Assembly: GCF_014851865.1 (NCBI RefSeq)
Contig: NZ_JACVAM010000002.1
Span: forward strand, 434,001 to 498,000
Source: Pseudomonas sp. PDM16
GTDB lineage: Bacteria > Pseudomonadota > Gammaproteobacteria > Pseudomonadales > Pseudomonadaceae
Direction: 5' to 3'
Length of the DNA stretch: 64,000 bases
Notes under the pieces: generated by a model
Told to the model about the DNA's origin: nothing
The model's database searches: none
The model's input: only the letters and a program-made list of their open reading frames with translations
Position numbers and translations under genes: made by a program
Part shown: piece after piece, positions 25,551 to 35,408 of the stretch
Layout: every line of letters begins with the position of its first letter
Position numbering within the stretch: the stretch's first letter is position 1

Positions 25551-26474
25551 ATGAGCAGACTGACCGTCGCCACCACCCAGTTCGCCTGCAGCTGGGACCT
25601 CAAGGACAACCTCGACCGCGCCGAACAGCTGGTGCGCGACGCCGCCGCCCGCGGTGCGCGGCTGATCCTGCTGCAGGAGCTGTTCGCCACGCCGTACTTC
25701 TGCATCGAACAGCACCACAAGCACCTGGCCCTGGCCGAGGAGTACAGCACCAGCCCGTTGCTCAAGCGCTTCGCCGCGCTGGCCGGCGAGTTGGGCGTGG
25801 TCCTGCCGCTGAGCTGGTTCGAGAAGGCCGGCAACGCCTACTTCAACTCCCTGGCCGTGGCCGATGCCGACGGCCGCCTGCTCGGTGTCTATCGAAAGAC
25901 CCACATCCCCAACGCCATCGGCTACCAGGAGAAGGAATACTTCAGCCCCGGCGATACCGGCTTCCGCGTCTGGGACACCGCCGTCGGCCGTATCGGCGTC
26001 GGTATCTGCTGGGACCAGTGGTTCCCCGAGACCGCGCGCTGCCTGGCCCTGCAGGGCGCCGAGGTGCTGCTCTATCCGACTGCCATCGGCTCAGAGCCGG
26101 GCGTCGCTACGTCGGGGGCTGCGGCATTCGACTCGCGTGACCATTGGCAACTGACCCAGCGCGGCCACGCTGCCGCCAACATAGTGCCGGTGATCGCCGC
26201 CAACCGCGTCGGTCGCGAGGTGGCGACCACCGATCCGGGCCTGCAGATGAGCTTCTACGGCTCGTCCTTCATCACCGACCACAAGGGCAAGCTGCTCGCC
26301 GAGGCCGACCGCGACACCAGCGGTGTGCTGGTGCGTGAGCTGGACCTCGCCGCCATGCGCGAGGAGCGCATGACCTGGGGCATCTACCGCGACCGTCGCC
26401 CGGAGATGTACGGAGCGCTGCTGGGCCTGGATGGCCGCCACCGGCATAGCCACTGGAACCATCGGGGAGCCTGA
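25551..26474 (+). CDS. aguB: N-carbamoylputrescine amidase
   Basis: A 307-residue nitrilase-superfamily amidase. It hydrolyses N-carbamoylputrescine to putrescine, CO2 and ammonia. The Glu-Lys-Cys triad is intact: Glu43 (LLQELF), Lys116 (YRKTHIP) and Cys153 (GICWDQWFPE). The C-terminal WGIYRDRRPEMYG is family-typical. AAGGCG precedes the ATG. It follows the deiminase gene by 4 bp and completes the two-step agmatine-to-putrescine route in the cytoplasm. Confidence 0.96.
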   Translation: MSRLTVATTQFACSWDLKDNLDRAEQLVRDAAARGARLILLQELFATPYFCIEQHHKHLALAEEYSTSPLLKRFAALAGELGVVLPLSWFEKAGNAYFNSLAVADADGRLLGVYRKTHIPNAIGYQEKEYFSPGDTGFRVWDTAVGRIGVGICWDQWFPETARCLALQGAEVLLYPTAIGSEPGVATSGAAAFDSRDHWQLTQRGHAAANIVPVIAANRVGREVATTDPGLQMSFYGSSFITDHKGKLLAEADRDTSGVLVRELDLAAMREERMTWGIYRDRRPEMYGALLGLDGRHRHSHWNHRGA

Positions 26475-26476
26475 CC

Positions 26477-27571
26477 ATGAGTCACAAGAAAAGCCTGCTG
26501 TTCGCCGCCCTGGCGCTGTGTTGTGCCCAGGCCTCGGCTGCCGTGGAGGAGAAGACCCTGCGCCTGTACAACTGGGCCGACTACTTCGCCGAAGACACCA
26601 TTGCCAACTTCACCAAGGAGACCGGCATCAAGGTGATCTACGACGTCATGGAGGGCAGCGAGACGCTGGAGGCCAAGATGATGGCAGGTGGCAGCGGCTA
26701 CGACCTGATCTTCCCCGGCGACACCGTGGCCGAACGGCTGATGCGCGCCGGCGCCCTGCAGAAGCTCGACCCGGAAAAGCTGCAGCACCTGGCCGACATC
26801 GAGCCGGGCCTGCGCAACCTGCAGACCAAGTATCCCTACTCGCGCCACGCCACCGTGCCCTACACCTGGGGCAGCATCGGCATCACCTACAACGCCGAGA
26901 TGGTCGGCAAGCGCATGCCTGACGCGCCGGTGAACAGCCTCGACCTGCTGTTCAAGCCGGAGAACGCAGCCAAGTTCGCCGATTGCGGCATCTCCATGAT
27001 CGACTCGCCCGACGAGGTGATGGCCGTGGTGCTCAACTACCTTGGCCGCACGCCACGTAGCGCCGAGCCGGATGACCTGAAGGCCGCCACCGAGCTGCTG
27101 GTGTCTATCAAACCCTACATCCGCAAGTTCCAGTCGCAGCCGGTCACCGACTTGGTCAATGGCGACCTGTGCCTATCGCTCGGCTACAGCGGCGACTTCA
27201 CCCAGGCCCAGCGCGCCGCCAGCGGTGCCGGCAAGGCGGCGGACTTCCGCTTCCACATCCCGCGCGAGGGCACCACGGTGTGGATGGACACCATGGCCAT
27301 CCCGGTGGACGCCAGGCACCCGGAATACGCCTACGCCTTCATCAACTTCGTCATGCGTCCGGAGAACATGGCGGCGATCAGCAACTTCACCGGCTACCCG
27401 ACCTCCAGCGCCAAGGCCCGGCCGATGGTCGATGCCGACATGCGCAACAACCCGGACATCTACGCCGGCGAAGCCACCTACGCGCGGCTGATTCCTGGCA
27501 AGGACATTCCACAGCGTTCCATGCGTGCGCGCATGCGGGCCTGGACAACCTTCAAAACTACCGCCCACTGA
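26477..27571 (+). CDS. Polyamine/agmatine-type ABC substrate-binding protein (PotF/SpuD-like)
   Basis: A 364-residue periplasmic binding protein. It has a signal peptide (MSHKKSLLFAALALCCAQASA, cleavage near 21-22), then TLRLYNWADYFAEDTI, the start shared by PotF, SpuD and SpuE. Aromatic and acidic residues typical of polyamine pockets recur (YTWGSIGITYN, TVWMDTMAIP). No permease or ATPase genes are nearby, so it may use the permease of another polyamine system or feed a sensor. It begins 2 bp after aguB, so agmatine or carbamoylputrescine is the likely ligand. Confidence 0.93.
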   Translation: MSHKKSLLFAALALCCAQASAAVEEKTLRLYNWADYFAEDTIANFTKETGIKVIYDVMEGSETLEAKMMAGGSGYDLIFPGDTVAERLMRAGALQKLDPEKLQHLADIEPGLRNLQTKYPYSRHATVPYTWGSIGITYNAEMVGKRMPDAPVNSLDLLFKPENAAKFADCGISMIDSPDEVMAVVLNYLGRTPRSAEPDDLKAATELLVSIKPYIRKFQSQPVTDLVNGDLCLSLGYSGDFTQAQRAASGAGKAADFRFHIPREGTTVWMDTMAIPVDARHPEYAYAFINFVMRPENMAAISNFTGYPTSSAKARPMVDADMRNNPDIYAGEATYARLIPGKDIPQRSMRARMRAWTTFKTTAH

Positions 27572-27606
27572 CGCCACACCACTACCCACGAGATGAGGGA
27601 TACACC

Positions 27607-28731
27607 ATGTCTACGCGTCGCGATTTCATGAAGCACCTGACGATGGCTGCCAGTCTCGGCGCCGTCGCCTCCCTCGGCCTGGGCATCGGCGCACCCCGCG
27701 CGCGCGCAGCGCTGGCCGGCAACTGGTACATGCCCGACGAGCATGCCCCGCAGGAGCGGGTGATTCTGGCGTTCGCAGCGTCCTCGGCGGTGTGGGAAGA
27801 CTGGGCCTCGCCGGTCAACGACTGCATCGCCCTGTTGGCCAAGACCATCGCCAGATACCAGCCGGTGACCGTGCTGTGCCGTGCCAACCAGCTGACCCAG
27901 GCCAGGCAGAAGTGCGGCACCAGCAATATCAAGTTCCTCACGACGCCGCTGGATGACGTGTGGGTGCGCGACTACGGCGGCTGCTTCGTGGTCGACGGCG
28001 AGGGCGGCCGTGGCCTGGTTGACTTCAATTTCAACGGCTGGGGCGGCAAGCAGCGCGCCAGCAACGACACCCAGGTGGCCGACACCCTGAGCTACGAAAT
28101 GGACGCCAGCTACATCGCCAGCCAGCTGGTGGGCGAGGGTGGCGGTATCGAGGTGGACGGCCACGGCACGGCGATCATGACCGAGAGCTGTTGGGTCAAC
28201 AGCAACCGAAATCCGGGTATGAGTCGTGCTCAGATCGAGGCTGAACTGAAGGCCAATCTGGGCCTGCGCAAGATCATCTGGCTACCCGGTATCAAGAACA
28301 AGGACATCACCGATGCCCACGTCGACTTCTACGCGCGCTTCGTCAAGCCAGGTGTGGTCATCGCCAACCTGGACAACGATCCGAAGTCATACGACTACGC
28401 GGTGACGCGTACCCACCTGCAGATCCTGCAGAACGCCACCGACGCCGATGGCCGCCGCCTCGTCGTGCATACCCTGCCGCCGCCCCTCAAGGTGCGCAGC
28501 AACGTCTACACCCGCAACAATCCGGACTTCGCCCCTGGCTACATCAACTACCTGCCGATCAATGGTGCGGTGATCGCCCCACAGTTCGGCGATGCGGCGG
28601 CGGACAAGTATTGTAAGGACCTGCTGACCCGGCTCTATCCGGGGCGGACGGTCGTGCAGGTGAACATCGACCCGATCGCTGGCGGTGGCGGTGGCATCCA
28701 TTGCGTGACCAAGAACATGCCCCGGTTGTAA
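27607..28731 (+). CDS. Tat-exported agmatine deiminase-like protein
   Basis: A 374-residue agmatine-deiminase-family enzyme with a twin-arginine signal: MSTRRDFMKHLTMAASLGAV, hydrophobic stretch and an ARA-A cleavage site near residue 35. It should therefore act folded in the periplasm. The catalytic set is preserved: DDVWVRDYGGCFV, GEGGGIEVDGHG, DAHVDFYARF and the cysteine near 366 in GGGGGIHCVTKN. The start at 27607 is fixed by the Tat motif. It probably deiminates external agmatine, whose product the neighbouring binding protein could then capture. That pathway is inference. Confidence 0.93.
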   Translation: MSTRRDFMKHLTMAASLGAVASLGLGIGAPRARAALAGNWYMPDEHAPQERVILAFAASSAVWEDWASPVNDCIALLAKTIARYQPVTVLCRANQLTQARQKCGTSNIKFLTTPLDDVWVRDYGGCFVVDGEGGRGLVDFNFNGWGGKQRASNDTQVADTLSYEMDASYIASQLVGEGGGIEVDGHGTAIMTESCWVNSNRNPGMSRAQIEAELKANLGLRKIIWLPGIKNKDITDAHVDFYARFVKPGVVIANLDNDPKSYDYAVTRTHLQILQNATDADGRRLVVHTLPPPLKVRSNVYTRNNPDFAPGYINYLPINGAVIAPQFGDAAADKYCKDLLTRLYPGRTVVQVNIDPIAGGGGGIHCVTKNMPRL

Positions 28732-28878
28732 ACGATCCGCAGCTCGCCCCCATCCTCCACAAAAGGAGGGGCGGGCTCTGGCTCCATTACCAGCCCATCC
28801 GCTGTCTGACATCGACGCCATTGTCCCGGGCTTATACAGTGCGCCAACTGCAATCATTGCCGCTAGAGGATGCGCTGC

Positions 28879-29784
28879 ATGCAACTACCGGATCTGAACC
28901 TGCTGGTGGCCCTGGATATTCTGCTCGACGAAGGTAGCGTGGTGGGGGCCGCACGGCGCATGCACCTCAGCGCGCCGGCTATGAGTCGAACCCTGACGCG
29001 CATCCGCGAGGCGGTCGGCGACCCGATTCTGGTACGCGCCGGTCGTGGCCTGGTTCCGACGCCGCGGGCGCTGGAGTTGCGTGAACAGGTGCGTGGTGTG
29101 GTCGAGCAGGCGACCGGGTTGTTCCGCTCTTCGGAGGTCGACCTGCCGACGCTGCAGCGTCAGTTCAACGTACGCACCAACGATATCTTCATGGTCTGCT
29201 ACGGCGGGCGACTGGCCGAGCGTATGCATCAGCAGGCGCCCAACGTGGTGCTGCGCTTCGTGCCGGAGATCGATGGCGATGACGACGCCATGCGCGAAGG
29301 GCGTATTGACCTGATCGTCGGTGCCTCCAGCAGCCTGACGGCGGAGATCAAGTCCCAGGGCCTGTTCGAGGCGGGCTTCGTCGGGCTGGCGCGTGCCGGC
29401 CATCCGATCTTCGACGAGCCCATCACCCCCGAGCATTTCGCCCGCTTCGACCAGATCAGTATTTCCCGGCGTGGCCTTGCGCGTGGGCCCATCGACCAGC
29501 GCCTGGCTGAGCTGGATCTGACCCGGCGCGTGGTACTGATTTCGCCGAGCTTCTTCTCTGCCGTGCTGGCGCTGATGGAGTCCGACCTGATCCTGCCGGT
29601 GCCTGATCTCGTTGCCACCACCTGCCAGCGCCTGGGGTTGCCTCTGCGTCGATTCGAGATTCCCCTGCCGCTGCAGCGAGTGCCGGTACGCCAGTCCTGG
29701 CACCCACGCTTCGACAACGATGTTGGCCACCGCTGGCTGCGTGGCCTGATCAAGCAGTGCTGCGAGGAGGGGCTGCGCAGCTAG
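28879..29784 (+). CDS. LysR-family regulator (probable regulator of the following MFS pump)
   Basis: A 301-residue LysR protein of the NodD/LeuO-like group, with MQLPDLNLLVALDILLDEGSV and helix-turn-helix AARRMHLSAPAMSRTLTRIREA. The co-inducer domain follows (about 90-295). I chose ATG 28879 over 28870 because AGAGGA then has proper spacing and LysR proteins of this type begin at this point. It is upstream of the DHA2 pump genes on the same strand with a 146-bp gap, so it probably regulates them. Effector unknown. Confidence 0.88.
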   Translation: MQLPDLNLLVALDILLDEGSVVGAARRMHLSAPAMSRTLTRIREAVGDPILVRAGRGLVPTPRALELREQVRGVVEQATGLFRSSEVDLPTLQRQFNVRTNDIFMVCYGGRLAERMHQQAPNVVLRFVPEIDGDDDAMREGRIDLIVGASSSLTAEIKSQGLFEAGFVGLARAGHPIFDEPITPEHFARFDQISISRRGLARGPIDQRLAELDLTRRVVLISPSFFSAVLALMESDLILPVPDLVATTCQRLGLPLRRFEIPLPLQRVPVRQSWHPRFDNDVGHRWLRGLIKQCCEEGLRS

Positions 29785-29930
29785 TAATAGTCGTGCGTTT
29801 TATGCACGTGTTCATTTTGAATATTGCAATTTTCGGCATTGCTGACGACCCATAGACTTTGCGCACTCCCCATAGTCCGGATTCGTTGCATGTCACCGCT
29901 TCTTTCTTTCTCCGTTCAGGCTGGCGCCCG

Positions 29931-31466
29931 ATGAGCACCGCACTCATCTCCCAGGGCATGCCGGCTCCGGCGCCTGTGACTGCGCCGCCGGTGGTGGCGT
30001 TCGGTCCGCGCATCGTGGTCGGTCTGCTGGGCGTGCTGCTGGCGGTGCTGGTGGCGGGGTTCAACGAGAACGTCACCAAGGTCGCCCTGGCCGATATTCG
30101 CGGGGCCATGGGGATCGGCCATGACGAAGGCAGCTGGCTCATAGCCCTGTACGCCGCACCCTCGGTATGCGCCATGGCCTTCGCACCGTGGTTCTCGGTA
30201 ACCCTGTCGCTGCGCCGTTTCACCCTCGGTGCCATCGCCGCGCTGATGGTGCTCGGCCTGCTCAGCCCGTTCGCTCCCAACGAGCGCACACTGATGCTGC
30301 TGCGCATGCTTCAGGGCCTGGCCGGCGGTGCATTGCCACCGATGCTGATGACCGTGGCCCTGCGCTTTCTGCCGGCCAACATCAAGCTCTATGGCCTGGC
30401 CAGCTACGCCCTGACCGCAACCTTCGGCCCCAGCCTGGGCACGCCGCTGGCGGCGTTCTGGGTCGAGTACGTCGGCTGGCAGTGGGCGTTCTGGCAGATC
30501 ATCCCCAGCAGCCTGCTGGCCATGGCCGCCGTCGCCTGGGGCCTGCCGCAGGACCCGCTGCGCCTGGAGCGCTTCGCCGAGTTCAATTGGCAGGGGCTGC
30601 TGCTCGGCTTTCCGGCGATCAGCATGCTGGTGATCGGCCTGGTCCAGGGCGAGCGCCTGGACTGGTTCGCCTCACCGCTGATCCGTGTGCTGCTCGGTGG
30701 CGGCAGCGCACTGATGGTGCTGTTCCTGATCAACGAGTGGTGCCACCCGCTGCCGTTCTTCAAGCTGCAGTTGCTCAAGCTGCGCAACCTCAGCTTCGCC
30801 CTGTTCACCCTGGGCGGTGTGCTTTTCGCGCTGCTGGCCTCGAGCCTGATTCCGTCCAGCTACCTGGCTCAGGTGCAGGGCTATCGGCCGCTGCAGACCT
30901 CGCCGGTGCTACTGGTGGTCGCCCTGCCGCAGCTGCTGGCCCTGCCGCTGGTGGCGGCACTGTGCAACCTGCGCTGGGTCGATTGCCGCTGGGTGCTGGC
31001 GACTGGGCTGGCGCTGTTGTCGCTGTCCTGCTTGCTGGGCTCGCAGATCACCTCGGCATGGATTCGCGACGACTTCTATCTGGTGCAGGCGCTGCAGATA
31101 TTCGGCCAGCCGATGGCGGTACTGCCACTGCTCATGCTGTCGACCGGCAGCATCGTGCCGGCGCAGGGGCCGTTCGCCTCGGCCTGGTTCAACTCGGTGA
31201 AGGGCTTCGCCGCGATTCTCGCCGGCGCGGTGCTGGATGTGCTGACCACCGCACGCCTGCATTTCCATTCGACCAGCCTGGTCGACCGCCTCGGCAACTC
31301 ACCCCTGGTCGAGGACAGCGCCCGCCTGGCGGCGCGCCTGCACAAGCAGGCGCTGGTGCTGACTTCGTCCGACCTCTACCTGTGCATGGCGCTGCTGGCC
31401 GTCGTGCTGATCCTGATCATTCCCTTCGTGCCGACGCGCATCTACCCGCCGCGCGCCGCTACCTGA
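29931..31466 (+). CDS. MFS drug transporter, DHA2 (14-helix) type
   Basis: A 511-residue major-facilitator pump with about 14 membrane helices, beginning near residue 25 (VVGLLGVLLAVLVAGFNENV). The motif-C region is altered but the EmrB/DHA2 layout is kept, and the HlyD adaptor encoded 13 bp downstream supports an EmrAB-like proton-driven exporter. The start at 29931 has a weak ribosome site (CAGG); an upstream ATG at 29859 would add an unlikely N-terminus. The substrate is unknown. No outer-membrane channel is encoded nearby. Confidence 0.9.
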   Translation: MSTALISQGMPAPAPVTAPPVVAFGPRIVVGLLGVLLAVLVAGFNENVTKVALADIRGAMGIGHDEGSWLIALYAAPSVCAMAFAPWFSVTLSLRRFTLGAIAALMVLGLLSPFAPNERTLMLLRMLQGLAGGALPPMLMTVALRFLPANIKLYGLASYALTATFGPSLGTPLAAFWVEYVGWQWAFWQIIPSSLLAMAAVAWGLPQDPLRLERFAEFNWQGLLLGFPAISMLVIGLVQGERLDWFASPLIRVLLGGGSALMVLFLINEWCHPLPFFKLQLLKLRNLSFALFTLGGVLFALLASSLIPSSYLAQVQGYRPLQTSPVLLVVALPQLLALPLVAALCNLRWVDCRWVLATGLALLSLSCLLGSQITSAWIRDDFYLVQALQIFGQPMAVLPLLMLSTGSIVPAQGPFASAWFNSVKGFAAILAGAVLDVLTTARLHFHSTSLVDRLGNSPLVEDSARLAARLHKQALVLTSSDLYLCMALLAVVLILIIPFVPTRIYPPRAAT

Positions 31467-31479
31467 GTCGGAGATTTCC

Positions 31480-32613
31480 ATGAGCGATTCCACCCCTCGT
31501 CCATCCAACCCCATCGTGCTTCCCGGCCTGGCGCTGCTCGCCGGTCTGGCAGCCTGGAGCGCCTGGTACCTCCTGCTGGCCGATCATCACGAGCAGAGCA
31601 CCAACGACGCTTTCGTCAGTGCCGACTTCACCCTGGTGGCGCCGAAGGTGTCCGGCTTCATCGACGAAGTGCTGGTGCAGGACAACCAGCGAGTCCGCGC
31701 CGGCGAGGTGCTGGCGCGCATCGACGATCGTGACTATCGCGCGGCACTGGACGGCGCGCGGGCCCAGGTGGCCAGTGTCAAGGCCCAGCTGGCCAACGCC
31801 CAGGCCACGCTGGATCGCCAGCAGTCGCTGATCGACCAGGTGCATGCGACCCTGCAGGCGGACCGTGCCGAGGTGCTGTTCGCCGAGCGTGAGCGCGAGC
31901 GATACGAGCGCCTGGTCGGGCGCGGTGCCGGCACTCTGCAGAACTCGCAGCAGGCACAGAGCCGGTACGACAGCGCCCGTGCCAAGCAGCAGGAGAACCG
32001 CGCCGGGCTGCTGGCCACGCAGAAACAGACCGATATCCTCGCCGCCCGGCGTGACGCCGCCGAGGCCGCGTTGCAGAGCGCCCAGGCCAACCTGGAGAGG
32101 GCGGAGCTGGATATGTCGCACACGCAGCTGCGCGCGCCGGTGGACGGCATGGTCGGACGTCGCGCCGTGAGGGTCGGTGCCTATGTGAAGCCCGGCGATG
32201 TGCTGCTGGCCGTGGTGCCATTGGAGCAGGTCTACGTGATCGCCAATTTCCAGGAGACCCAGCTCGACCACATGCGTCCCGGTCAGGCGGTCAGCATCCG
32301 GGTCGACAGCTTTCCCGACGAGGTCCTGCGTGGTCATGTACAGAGCCTGGCGCCGGCTACCGGCGTGACCTTCGCCGCCGTCGCGCCCGACAACGCCACC
32401 GGCAACTTTACCAAGGTGGTGCAGCGGATTCCGGTGAAGATCGTGCTCGATACCGACCAGCCGCTGATCGGCCACCTGCGGGTCGGCATGTCGGTGGACG
32501 CTCGGGTCGACACCGCGGCCAAGGTCGAAGGGCTGACCTGCAACGATGACGGTTGCCAGGCACAGGAGCCGATTGCCGGGCGCGGCGCCAGGCAGACTCC
32601 GGACGCCACATAG
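31480..32613 (+). CDS. HlyD-family adaptor (EmrA-like)
   Basis: A 377-residue membrane-fusion protein. It has one N-terminal membrane helix (about 12-34), the opening STNDAFVSADFTLVAPKVSG, lipoyl halves near 50-80 and 205-235, a coiled-coil hairpin (about 85-200) and a barrel domain with NFQETQLDHMRPGQ. It should pair with the MFS pump just upstream. The C-terminal tail beyond about 345 has two cysteines (TCNDDGC) and is not family-typical. Confidence 0.92.
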   Translation: MSDSTPRPSNPIVLPGLALLAGLAAWSAWYLLLADHHEQSTNDAFVSADFTLVAPKVSGFIDEVLVQDNQRVRAGEVLARIDDRDYRAALDGARAQVASVKAQLANAQATLDRQQSLIDQVHATLQADRAEVLFAERERERYERLVGRGAGTLQNSQQAQSRYDSARAKQQENRAGLLATQKQTDILAARRDAAEAALQSAQANLERAELDMSHTQLRAPVDGMVGRRAVRVGAYVKPGDVLLAVVPLEQVYVIANFQETQLDHMRPGQAVSIRVDSFPDEVLRGHVQSLAPATGVTFAAVAPDNATGNFTKVVQRIPVKIVLDTDQPLIGHLRVGMSVDARVDTAAKVEGLTCNDDGCQAQEPIAGRGARQTPDAT

Positions 32614-32733
32614 AGGTGTCCTGTCCGGGCGGATGGTGGTGGATGAGCAGAGGGCCATCCACCCCGTGGACCGCGCTTTACCGATCAACCGTGCGGTTGG
32701 TGTAAAACTGCTTATCTGCTGGCTGATGCCCCA

Positions 32734-32765
32734 CGAAAAAGCCCCGCTCATGCGGGGCTTTTTCG
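32734..32765. terminator. Strong bidirectional rho-independent terminator
   Basis: A 14-bp perfect stem (CGAAAAAGCCCCGC) with TCAT loop and T-run. It ends the MFS/HlyD operon and the convergent chemoreceptor gene. Confidence 0.92.
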
Positions 32766-32778
32766 TTTCAGTTGGCCA

Positions 32779-34248
32779 TCACAGCTTCAGGCGGCGGATC
32801 GCTTTGCCCAAATCCTCGGCCAGGCCCACCAGCTCGGCGCTGGTGCTGGCAGAGGCCACGGTCTGCTGCACGGTCTGCTCGGTGACGTCGCGGATGCCGA
32901 CCACCGAGCGGGTCATTTCCTCGGCCACTTGGCTCTGCTGCTCGGCGGCCACGGCGATCTGCGTGTTGCTCTCGCGCATTAAGGCCACGGCCTTGGCGAT
33001 ATGACCCAGGGCCTCGCCGGCGGCGCCGGCCTCCTGCACGCACTGGTCGGCCTTGAGCGAGCTTTCCTGCATGAACTCCACCGCGTCGCGGCTGGCGGAC
33101 TGCAGGTTGCTGATCATGCGGGTGATCTCGTCGGTGGAGTCCTGCACGCGCTTGGCCAGGTTGCGCACCTCGTCGGCCACCACGGCGAAGCCGCGGCCCA
33201 TTTCACCGGCACGAGCCGCCTCGATGGCGGCGTTGAGCGCCAGCAGGTTGGTCTGCTCGGCGATGCCGTGAATGGTCTCGACCATGCCGCCGATGGTGCG
33301 GCTGTCGTCGGCCAGTTGCTGGATCATCTCGGCGGTCTGCTGCACGCCCTGAGAGAGGGCGGCGATGGCGTGGCTGGCGCGGCCCACCACCTGCTGGCCG
33401 ACGCCGCTGAGGCGGTCCGCCTCGGTGGACTGGTCACGGGTGTCGGCGGCGTGCTGGGCAATGTGGTGCACGGTGGTCGACATCTCGTTGATCGCGGTCG
33501 CGGCCTGGTCGGTCTCGCTCTGCTGGCCGAGCATGCCGCCGCGCACCTGCTCCATGCTGGAGGCGAGGCGGCGAGCGCCATCGTCGAGGCTGGCGGCGGC
33601 CTGGGCCACGGTACTGACCACGCGCTGGTAGCCGGCCTGCATGGCGTTGAAGGCGGAGGCCATCTGGCCGACTTCGTCACGGCTGTTCAGCTGGGCGCGG
33701 GCGGACAGGTCACCGCTGCGCTCGACGTGCAGCATGACGTCCTTGAGCTGGTTGAGGTGGCTGAGGATGAAGCGGATCAGCAACTGCGAGGCGGCCAGGA
33801 GCAGCAGCATCAGCACGAATACGCAGACCGCATAGGCGCCGGCACGGGCCTCGAATACCTGCCACAGGCTCGGGGCGCTGGCGGTCACCGCCACGCGCTG
33901 GCCATCGGCGGCGTCCTGCAGCCAGGCGCCGAATACCGGGGTATCACCCCAGATGCCATCGTGCTCCAGCTCTACCCAGCCGCGCTCCTTGCCGGTCAGG
34001 CCGGGCCAGGCCGGCTTGCTGCCATTGGCGAAGGTCAGTACCTGGGCATCACGCGGCAGCGCGCTGCCGGCTGGCCAGGCAGCCAGCACGGCGGCCTTGG
34101 ACTGCGCGGCCTCGCGCGCAGCCTCGGCGCGGCCAGCCTGCTCCTGCTGCATGGCGAACAACACCAGCATCAGGGTCGTGACGAAAGCCACCTGGTTGAC
34201 GGCCCAGAATTTGTATTTGAGGGAGAGGTTGAGGATCCAGTTTTTCAT
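32779..34248 (-). CDS. Methyl-accepting chemotaxis protein
   Basis: A 489-residue receptor. Membrane helices at about 15-33 and 138-161 enclose a short periplasmic sensor of about 100 residues. A HAMP region follows, then the coiled-coil signalling domain with the hairpin tip [32 protein letters not shown]. The small sensor domain matches no family I recognise. The start at 34248 is set by the first membrane helix, and an AGAG site precedes it. It should signal through CheW/CheA. Confidence 0.93.
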   Translation of the reverse strand: MKNWILNLSLKYKFWAVNQVAFVTTLMLVLFAMQQEQAGRAEAAREAAQSKAAVLAAWPAGSALPRDAQVLTFANGSKPAWPGLTGKERGWVELEHDGIWGDTPVFGAWLQDAADGQRVAVTASAPSLWQVFEARAGAYAVCVFVLMLLLLAASQLLIRFILSHLNQLKDVMLHVERSGDLSARAQLNSRDEVGQMASAFNAMQAGYQRVVSTVAQAAASLDDGARRLASSMEQVRGGMLGQQSETDQAATAINEMSTTVHHIAQHAADTRDQSTEADRLSGVGQQVVGRASHAIAALSQGVQQTAEMIQQLADDSRTIGGMVETIHGIAEQTNLLALNAAIEAARAGEMGRGFAVVADEVRNLAKRVQDSTDEITRMISNLQSASRDAVEFMQESSLKADQCVQEAGAAGEALGHIAKAVALMRESNTQIAVAAEQQSQVAEEMTRSVVGIRDVTEQTVQQTVASASTSAELVGLAEDLGKAIRRLKL

Positions 34249-34474
34249 AGTCGCTCTATCTGCACGCAAGCCGACTGGCATTTGGCCATATTCTGCCCAG
34301 TCGCGGGAATGGGACTTTGATCACGGTCAAGCCGGATCATGACTTCTACCGAACGGTATGACCTCTCGTCGCGAATGCCAAGTGCCAGCATTGCGACGGG
34401 GGCGTATTCGCATACTCTGCGGCGGTCGCGCGCGGGCCCGTAACCCGCGCCGTTGCGCTTCCCGGGGGACCTCA

Positions 34475-35308
34475 ATGCGTATTTCCATGCGTCGTATCCT
34501 CCTGGCCTGGATGCTGGGAGTGGCCGCTGTCGGCCAAGCCGTGGCCGGCGATCCGCCGACCGCACAACCGGTAATCGGCACTGCCGCCCAATCGGCCTTG
34601 CCGGGGCAGCCGCTGAGCGTGTTGTTCGTGGGCAACAGCTACACCTTCTACAACGACTTGCCGCAGATGGTTCGGCAGATGTCCGTCGAGGCTGCCCAGC
34701 CTCGCCCCTTGCAGGTTCGCGATGTGACCTTCGGTGGTGCCAGCCTGCAGGCTCATTGGCAGCGTGGCGAAGTACAGAAGGTCATTGCCAGCCAGCACTG
34801 GGACTACGTCGTCATTCAGGACTTTAGCACCATGCCGGTGGACGACCCTGACCTGACCCGCGAGTACGTGCGCCATGTGGCCGCTGCCGCGCGCAAGGCC
34901 GGCGCCCAGCCGATCCTCTATTTGACCTGGGCGCGCAAGGCCAAGCCGGCCATGCAGGATCAGCTCGACAGCGTCTACACCGAACTGGCCAACGAGACCC
35001 ACGCGCTACTGGCGCCGGTCGGTCAGGCCTGGAAGCGCGCGTTGGCCGTGTCGCCACAGCCCAACCTGTTCATCGAGGATGGCAGCCATCCGAGCTACGC
35101 CGGAAGCTACTTGGCCGCCTCGGTGTTCTACTCGCTGATCTACGGTGTGCAGCCGCCGGCGCCTTCTGCCGAGCAGTTGGTGAAGCTGGATCACACCAAG
35201 CCGGGCGACCTGCAGGGCTACGCATGGTCGTCGATCCAGGCCCAGGACCTGGCCCTGCGCACGGTTCCGCAGGAGTTGCGCAGCCTGCCGGTGACCGCCA
35301 CCCGCTGA
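34475..35308 (+). CDS. Exported SGNH-like hydrolase
   Basis: A 277-residue protein with a signal peptide (about 1-25: RRILLAWMLGVAAVGQAVAG). The SGNH layout is visible: block I FVGNSYTFYNDLP with Ser55, a Gly in FGGAS (block II), and Asp202/His205 in EDGSHPS (block V); a canonical block III Asn is not obvious. It is probably a periplasmic esterase or deacetylase. The start at 34475 follows GGGGGAC. An upstream in-frame ATG (34358) would destroy the signal peptide. Confidence 0.8.
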   Translation: MRISMRRILLAWMLGVAAVGQAVAGDPPTAQPVIGTAAQSALPGQPLSVLFVGNSYTFYNDLPQMVRQMSVEAAQPRPLQVRDVTFGGASLQAHWQRGEVQKVIASQHWDYVVIQDFSTMPVDDPDLTREYVRHVAAAARKAGAQPILYLTWARKAKPAMQDQLDSVYTELANETHALLAPVGQAWKRALAVSPQPNLFIEDGSHPSYAGSYLAASVFYSLIYGVQPPAPSAEQLVKLDHTKPGDLQGYAWSSIQAQDLALRTVPQELRSLPVTATR

Positions 35309-35408
35309 GCCTGTCCGCATCGCCTCGCGCCATCTGCGGTGCGGGGCGCAATGCGAAGGCGGAATCTGCGACAATCGCGCCTTTGCCACGATTGCCTCGC
35401 GCCGCCTG

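Noticed and set aside
27169..28731. Longer start for the Tat-exported deiminase
   Set aside because: The in-frame extension overlaps the upstream binding-protein gene and would bury the twin-arginine signal; ATG 27607 is required.
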